From: Tetmemena sp. SeJ-2015
Taxonomy: Eukaryota > Ciliophora > Spirotrichea > Sporadotrichida > Oxytrichidae
Direction of reading: 5' to 3'
Length of the DNA stretch: 18,628 bases
NCBI GenBank assembly: GCA_027382625.1
Contig: JAJKFJ010021621.1
Span: forward strand, 1-18,628
Part shown: one piece after another, positions 9,101 to 14,600 of the stretch
How positions within the stretch are numbered: the stretch's first letter is position 1
Layout: each line of letters opens with the position of its first letter
The notes under the pieces: model-generated
Told to the model about the DNA's origin: nothing
The model's input: only the letters and a program-made list of their open reading frames with translations
The model's database searches: none
Translations under genes and position numbers: made by a program

Positions 9101-9621
9101 ATCTTTTGATCTATTACCAATAGCTTCACAGTTTAAGGTAGAGTTCATTTATTTTATGAAAGTCCTCTCCCGAAAGATATTTTAAGAAATGAGCATGAGG
9201 CACTATGAGGTTGCAAAAAACCTGAGGACAATTTATATTCATAGACTTTAAGCCCTGGTTTACCTTCTGCTTTATATACTGCTTCCAATCTTCTTTACAA
9301 AACTCTCACACAATAGACAATTAAATATCACTAACTTGCCTGCAGAGTTGAATTAAGTTAGACAAATTTAGCAGATCCCTTGATTATGATTCCTGAGTGA
9401 AATCCTATGCTCAGATTAGCTGATCTATTGGTCAAAAATTAGACCTAGCCTCATTTTGAGAGAGTCATTGTTCTAGTTAGACGGAGAGAAAAATTCATTA
9501 TGGAAGAGCTCGAGGTTCCAATTGTAATGACGCATAATAACTAGTCCCTCGTCTAAACTGCACCCTAGCATGTCAGTCACCTCTTTTACTTTCTCCATCG
9601 CCCTCTTTTCTATGCTTTCGA
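5478..9621 (-). CDS. Ariadne-type RBR E3 ubiquitin ligase-like protein, copy B, scrambled, seven MDSs
   Basis: Complete germline RBR gene. MDS order on the minus strand is 3-5-1-2-4-6-(transposon)-7. Joining at six pointers and removing one 76 nt intron gives exactly 513 codons including a TGA stop, a normal Ariadne length. Protein order: acidic N-terminus, UBA-like domain (EVTDMLGCSLDEGLVIMRHY), RING1 (CQIC, ACGHEFCKEDW, CPQVFC), IBR with all eight ligands (WCPFKGC, YCKCDNSFCLKC, H, C), RING2 (CPNC, HNSCENC, FCWLC), and a C-terminal Ariadne domain (FLDEAANELIKCRRVLKYTY). RBR proteins pass ubiquitin via a RING2 cysteine; here the expected GCNH motif reads GISH, so the catalytic Cys appears to be Ile. 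The second Cys of FCxxC in RING1 is Asp. Enzyme activity is therefore doubtful; a non-catalytic member is possible. Confidence 0.92.
6122..7209. other. Transposon interior without a recognisable gene
   Basis: AT-rich up to about 6590. From 6590 to 7240 it is richer in G and C, with many homopolymer runs (for example TTCCCCCAAAAAAATAAT and runs of 6-8 A or T near 7150-7210). A TTTTGGGGG occurs at about 6937. No long frame is convincing on either strand. The segment may hold decayed transposon genes, or may be poor consensus. Confidence 0.4.
7210..8250 (-). pseudogene. IS630/Tc1/mariner-type DDE transposase (TBE-like), frameshifted, copy B
   Basis: Read piecewise: an N-terminal HTH-like part (NINSIAKMLRVP), MRKLGVAAVPHRTSKF, KRLQFGVAR then IFIDSFLISRSSPQTVANIY, and the catalytic core. 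The first Asp is in VKFVCADEAVFAHNTF, the second in VLLVDNLSVHKTKEAKKAYA, and the Glu in VPYSPEFNGIEFNWNLVK. Between the second Asp and the Glu there are 34 residues (D34E), typical for the IS630/Tc1 superfamily. The C-terminal part runs on to about 7210. At least three frame changes break it, so this copy is not functional as it stands. In Oxytricha, TBE transposases take part in germline DNA elimination (established knowledge). Confidence 0.85.
8338..8604 (-). other. RBR copy B MDS6 (IBR domain)
   Basis: Starts at pointer GAGAGGACTT (8595-8604), identical to the end of MDS5 (9160-9169). Encodes DLNLYQKQLFMDDSKRLVWC, the IBR, and the linker WNIKKLNESQYISWAMAITK. Ends in pointer AGT. Confidence 0.92.
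8636..8690 (-). other. RBR copy B MDS4 (55 nt)
   Basis: Starts at pointer ACTCTGCAGG (8681-8690), identical to the end of MDS3 (9339-9348). Ends at GAGTTTTG (8636-8643), identical to the start of MDS5 (9298-9305). Encodes NDSEPDSLACGHEF; the joined reading is ACGHEFCKEDWKQY. Confidence 0.93.
8730..8935 (-). other. RBR copy B MDS2 with a 76 nt GT-AG intron
   Basis: Starts at pointer TATTCT (8930-8935). Encodes SWPDGDEEVEEEERMYTDL to DEQIIK, then intron 8839-8764 (GTACAATT...GTTTTAG), then VQAYQIYKFES. Ends at pointer TCGAAAGCA (8730-8738). The intron also happens to be flanked by the repeat AGGTACA, but the matching GT-AG intron in copy A, which lacks that repeat, argues for splicing. Confidence 0.85.
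8936..8957 (-). other. Short IES between RBR copy B MDS1 and MDS2
   Basis: Twenty-two bases (AAAATC...TTAAATC) between the direct repeats TATTCT at 8930-8935 and 8958-8963. Removing it with one repeat joins EVEEYS to SWPDGDEE in frame. It has no GT-AG ends, so it is not an intron. Confidence 0.8.
8958..9017 (-). other. RBR copy B MDS1 (start codon)
   Basis: ATG at 9017-9015, then MSSQSSQNDQDHSQEVEEYS, an acidic Gln/Ser-rich N-terminus. It has three in-frame TAA codons read as Gln. The 5' leader would lie just above 9017. Confidence 0.85.
9160..9305 (-). other. RBR copy B MDS5 (second half of RING1)
   Basis: Starts with pointer GAGTTTTG and ends with GAGAGGACTT. Encodes EFCKEDWKQYIKQKVNQGL and NINCPQVFCNLIVPHAHF. 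Beyond 9160 the frame runs into TGA, confirming the end. Confidence 0.92.
9339..9621 (-). other. RBR copy B MDS3 (UBA-like domain, first RING1 cysteines)
   Basis: Starts with pointer TCGAAAGCA (9613-9621) and ends with ACTCTGCAGG. Encodes ESIEKRAMEKVKEVTDML, RHYNWNLELFHNEFFS and GICQICLTQFNSAG. It is the outermost piece of the gene in the DNA although internal in the protein. Confidence 0.92.
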
Positions 9622-9741
9622 TCTAAAATAATTTAAGAAGGTTATGCTTTTGATTTTTCTTATTCTGGAAAGTTCTGATTGAGTAGTGAGAATTTAAAAA
9701 AAGATTTGAAGTTCAAATTATAAACACTATAGCAATAAAAT

Positions 9742-11251
9742 ATGGCAGACTTGAATGCTAAATTCATGGAGGACTTCATCACTCCTTACGAAGCAGAGCA
9801 CTTAATAAGAGCCTTGAAAGATATAGACATCTAGGAATTTGGATCCAAGCAGTAAATAATTTGAAATGAGGGTTTGATAACTGTTTAGGTGGGTGCAATA
9901 GCATGAGACGCTCGACAGATTGAACATTTAAGCGCACAAGAATGCGCTCACGTCTACAGATGAATTCATCATGGACTACTTCGTCACTTTTGAAAAGGTA
10001 AGGCCACATAGTCACTCTAATATGAAAATTGCAGGTTGGTTTATTGATTCATGATTTGCTGGCCACAGAGACTTGGAAATAAAAAATCTATCCTTTGATC
10101 AAGACTCCACTTTCAAAGGTTTCCTCACTTCGCTCTTACATAGCAGTAAGTCATTATAAGTCCCTTGTTCTAGTGCAGTTTTTAAATTGTTTAAAGCTAT
10201 ATCATGAGGCCACAGTTTGCAACTTACTGGAGATCATCCTCTTCCACAGGACAGCATGTGAGAATTCTCAAGACTACCTAGTTGAACTAATTGACTACTG
10301 CTACCGCAAGTTTGTCTTTTTATCAAGCTGGTAACAAGATTTTTTAAGCCTCATTTTTATTATAGGGCAGAAGAAAAAGGGAGAAACTATCAAGAGGAAG
10401 ACCCAAAGAGATATCTTAACTTACCCTAGGAGTAGGAGCTACAGAGGCAGTTCGATGAGATTCATTTTACTACTTCCATGTGTGCATTCTCACTTATCAG
10501 GTTTATCGCAGACCACATGCAAGACTTGGCAGTTCCAATCGTCCACTAGATGATGGAGACTAATGATATTCCATGCGTGCTTGTGCCCCTTCTTGAAATG
10601 AAACCTTGGATAAGGCGCAACACAAAGGGTGAGACAGAGAAATTCGAGGACTAAAAGTGGCAAGTAGTGCCTAATGGAGAGCAAGGTAGAGTTACAAAGA
10701 TTGAGGCTCAGATCTGGCTGACTATCTACAGTATGTTCCTCAGCTAAGACACCAACCGCAAATATGAAATCACCTCCTTCAGGAAGGCTAACCTTCTGCG
10801 TCTTAGAAAATACTTAACTGAGGTCTTGCTAGACCAGCTGTCTATGCTGACTCATCTACTACGAGCCTTAGAGGAGCTATCTTTGACTTAGGAGAATCCA
10901 ATTTCAAACAAGAACTCTTTCATAGTTCAACCTATTCCCGAATTCAGGCTGAAGATGAAGGACCGTAACTGGAGGGAGATCGCAGACTACCAAGTAAAGA
11001 ATTTCTTCACAAGCAACGAAGAAAGTCTAAAAGAAGACATGGAGCGCATCATGAAGCTTTACTCATCAGAGGTGTTTGAACAGTTCATGGATGAGCCTAA
11101 GTGGCTGATTTGGGAAGAGGCCACCAGAGGTGCTCTAGGTGCAAGAACTAGTGGTACTGTAGCAGAGAGTGCCAGCTGAAAAATGGAAGGGCCACAAGCC
11201 ACTCTGCGATATATTTTCAGCAATAAGAAGAGGATGCTAAAAAGTAAAAAG
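9742..11251 (+). CDS. ZMYND10: ZMYND10-like protein (dynein arm assembly factor), four short introns
   Basis: Orthologue of ZMYND10, a cytoplasmic factor needed to assemble axonemal dynein arms. Unscrambled: exons are joined by GT-AG introns at 9852-9888, 9998-10034, 10146-10178 and 10331-10365 (33-37 nt). Landmarks shared with the animal protein: start MADLNAKFMEDFITPYEAEH, WVQQHETLDRLNIQAH, LATETWKQKIYPLI, YHEATVCNLLEIILFH, VELIDYCYRKF, SMCAFSLIRFIADHMQ, VLVPLLEMKPWIRR, QIWLTIYSMFLS, LRKYLTEVLLDQL and NWREIADYQVKNFF. The C-terminal MYND zinc finger is recognisable (RCSRCKNQWYCSRECQLK, HKPLC), but reaching it needs two one-base frame corrections near 11130 and 11183, and the first two cysteines read Trp (WLIW). 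The start codon lies 121 bp from RBR MDS3, in divergent orientation. Confidence 0.9.
11125..11200 (+). other. Frame breaks in the ZMYND10 MYND finger
   Basis: Upstream frame ends PKWLIWEEAT; the finger RCSRCKNQWYCSREC is one base out of register, and WKGHKPLCDIF is shifted again after a run of five A. Each break is repaired by one extra base. They lie just before the homopolymer-rich stretch starting at 11270, so consensus error is as likely as true mutation. Confidence 0.65.
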
Positions 11252-11528
11252 TGAGAATCCAAAAGAAAGTAAAGCGTCCCAAAAAATCCTTTCCCAAAAT
11301 AAAAATTAAATAATTGAGTTTTTAAAGAAAATTTTTTACTTTAAAAATTTAAATCTTTTTAAATTTAAATTTTTAAAAAAGGTTTTTGGGGAATTTAATA
11401 TAAATTTAAATTTCCTTTTGAAATCTTAAAACTTTGGGTTTTTTAAAATTTTTTTGGCCCTCCTCTTGTTCTGGTCTTAGTTGCCCCAATCAACTTAAAT
11501 ATTTTAAAAATCTAAAATTAAATTTAAT
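11252..11528. other. Low-complexity spacer between ZMYND10 and the V-ATPase gene
   Basis: Made largely of A and T runs with repeated AAATTTAAATTT-like blocks and runs of 5-8 identical bases. No gene, RNA or clear repeat unit. A TTTTTGGGG occurs near 11385, too isolated to call telomeric. Confidence 0.5.
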
Positions 11529-11693
11529 TTTTTTAAGGCGATGATAAGGATATCCATCCATCCGAAGAGGGCTATGAGGAGCACGATCTGAGGTATGAAC
11601 TCGAAGATGAAGTCAAGAGGGCGTCTGAAGTGAACAGAGTTGAAACCCTTCATGATGACTCCCATGCCCATCTGCAGGATAGCCAGAATAACT
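11529..11693 (-). other. V-ATPase a MDS 26
   Basis: Starts with AGTTATT (11687-11693), encodes VILAILQMGMGVIMKGFNSV, HFRRPLDFIFEFIPQIVLLI and ALFGWMDILII. Its end lies in a run of seven T (11528-11534) and the pointer to MDS 27 is probably AAAA, so the exact junction is uncertain. Confidence 0.88.
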
Positions 11694-14600
11694 ACTCCTT
11701 GGATTTGAGTATGGTGTTGGTGAAGGAGAGGTTGTTGGAGGACTGGAACCATCTGGAGTCAACTCCGAAGGTGTAGGCGCAGTCATCGTACTTCTTGCGA
11801 TAACCATAGTCCTTAGGGAACTTGAATTAATTCTATTGATGTTATAATCAGCTGCATATTGCATAGAGACTACAGTCAGCTCTTGATAGTAGCAAGACTT
11901 ATATCTTTATAGACTCGCTTTATTAGAAGGCGAACACTCCCATCAAGAAGACAAGGTATCTAGCGTAAGACACACCAGCCATTGAAGTTCAATAAGACAC
12001 GAGAATACTCTCTTTTATTAGGGAGCTAACATTTTCATGGACCATGTTGTTGTTCTCCTCTCCAGAGCTGATTTCATAGATGTAATGAGTGAGATAAGTT
12101 CTGAGGTACTTCTTAGAGGTCTCAGTAAGAGTCTTAGACTCTTGGATGTTTCTTTAAAACTACTACTACTAGTTATATAACACTCTGCTATTTTGTTTAA
12201 AAGGGTTTATTTGGGTGTGGGAGATCAATCTCTGTCCCATGAAAGAGTCGCAAATTCTGACAAACTTCTCTCTGAGTTGTCTTCCATCCTGGAACACCAC
12301 GATGTACACAGTCTTGGTCTTTGTCTTTCCTGCCTCACCAGTTGCCACCTCGAAATCCTTGAATACCATAATCAAATGAAAGAGAGACACCTAGTAATTT
12401 TTTCATGAGAGCTTTTCCTCTGGTAGCTCTGAACAGAAGCTTCTTAAGTCTGGATTTCTCATCGACTTCGATGGTGCCTGCAATGTGAGTAATGTACACG
12501 TTGTCTGCGTTGTCGAGGAGGGGAGATCGCTCGACTGAGTTGATTGATGTGCCCTTGGCCTCTTCAACATCGAGTCCACCGTGGACAGAAGATCTGACGT
12601 TGCCGCCTTGAATCTGAGGAAGGAAGATAGCCACGTTCTCGAGCACCTTCTCGTAGTCGAGCATGGTCAAGTAACTCTCTTGCATCTCGCGCAGCTTCTC
12701 AGTCTGCTCAATCACGAACTTCTCCTTGTCCTTCACGTCGTGTTCGATTTCTTCAGTATAGTAATCACTTATTGTTTGAGGCCTTGTTCTTGGCGTTCTT
12801 GACAGCAGTAAGTGCCTCTAAGAAAGATTTGATGCTCTTGGGTTTCTGAATCTTAACGCGCAGCTTCTTGCACTCGTTCAAGATGTATCTACGAGAGTAA
12901 TTAGGTCTATAAAGAAGGAGTGAGTAGTTTTGATTTACTTGCATCTCTTGATCTGGTTTGCGTAGGGCAAGTTGAATGGCTGCTCTCCTAAAAGTATTAC
13001 GAAGCTCTATATTCTCTGTTCATCACTTCCCAGGCGTCATCCTTAGGAAAATAAATTGTCAATATATACAGTCGATAATATATTAAGTTCAATTTGAAGA
13101 TATATATATTTGAGAGTGATTTCTTTGGCTTGCCGGTCTTGGGATCAGCATCGAGTACTTTCTCGTACTGGACGCTCTCTGACTATTTATATTAAATGCA
13201 AGGCTTGACGCAAAGCATGGTTGGGATGCAAGCAAGAGCAATCAGAAGCAGAGAAATCCAATTATAATCGTATAATAGAAAATATTTGTTGTGCTTTATA
13301 GTGAATGGAAGCTCCCTTCTGTCCGTCCATGGTGTAGAAGTACTTGGGGGCCTCTCAATTATAAAATAATCATGCTAATACTTAGAATGGGTGGTCCTTC
13401 TCCACATCTTTGTAGTTTTATCAATCATACTAATCCATAATTATTATGCCATAATAACTGAGATCTTCATCTTCATGGTGTTGGTAATCAAGCACTTGTT
13501 AACAAGCAAGACTCATTCAACTCAAGATTAAATTCTCTTTGAGAAGAATTCGTTGTAGATGAAACCATTGTAGAAGGCGAGAGTATTTTATTATTGCTAT
13601 ATGCAGTGATTGAAGTTCTCTTGATTTGGTCGTCGAAGAGACAGAGTAGGATACCAACGATGAAGAGGAGACCTCCGTGGCCCACATCACCGAACATGAC
13701 TCCGAACAGGAAGGGGAAGGTTACGCAAGCGAACACAGCAGGGTTGACTTCCTTGTACATGGGGATACCGTAAGTGTTCACGATCTCCTAGAAGATGCCA
13801 TAGAACTCATTGCTCTTAATGTAAGTAGGGGGAGTGATCGAGTGGTTTTCGAAACGCTTGAAATCAGTAGTGGGGTAGTTGGAAAGAACGCTTCTGATCT
13901 CTCTCTCCTCATCATTGGGGCTCCAGAAGTAACCGATGTAAGTGCTCTGTCCCTGTTTCATGTTATTGAGAGCGTTGTACAGATTCTTCTCCTTAGCCAC
14001 GAACCATTTGAAAACCTCAAGGGAGCTAAAAAAAAGTAACATTAACAATAGTTATAGCTGATTTGGTTAATCTGAGTGAGATAATTAAATCGAATTCACT
14101 GTATTTATAAACTATTTTGTGTTCAATCTGGCTCATTTGAATAGAGATAGAATGAATTTTTCAACTCAAGAGGGATGGCGAAGAATTCTAAATTCTCGAT
14201 TTCTTCAAACAACAGATTTGAGGCCTTCCTAGAAACATATGTAAACCGCAAGTTATATAAAATTAGGTCTAATTTTGGGGTGATTTTAAAGCATCTATTT
14301 TTCCCTAAGGTTTGCATTTATTTGGATTCCCTTAATAACTTTGAATTAGCTTACATTAATCTTCTTTCAGTTTCCTCGCATCTCTAATTTGTCTATCACA
14401 GTTATACAATGGCTGCTCTCCTAGGTTTATAAATAAATAGACAAGAGAATGTATGTATATTTATTCTTTTTAGGTTCAGGTCAATAAAGTGAGCGACGTT
14501 GAGATTGCCGAGTTCGTTCATCACAACACTAATCCTTAGGAATGGCGATTTGGTAGAGGGTCATGTCCTCAGATCTATTCAAATCGGTTATCTCAAATTC

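Noticed and set aside
12364..12405. Simple IES with ATG pointer joining ALM to VFKDFE
   Set aside because: A three-base repeat allowed it, but MDS 11 at 15293-15322 matches both sides with 14 and 11 bp pointers and gives the expected ALTFFKDFE.
12756..12774. A programmed frameshift at AATAAGTGA
   Set aside because: The break is fully explained by inserting MDS 9 (14196-14227) with 11 and 12 bp pointers.
12891..12940. Apparent short GT-AG intron (GTAAATC...TTTATAG) in the V-ATPase gene
   Set aside because: Splicing it gives a poor fit to the family; the segment lies between MDS 6 and MDS 8, and using MDS 7 from 14359-14385 gives RCEETERRYILNECKK in frame.
13677..14039. 120-codon plus-strand open frame
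   Set aside because: Antisense shadow of V-ATPase MDS 17, which carries FGVMFGDVGHGG and GYFWSPNDEE on the minus strand.
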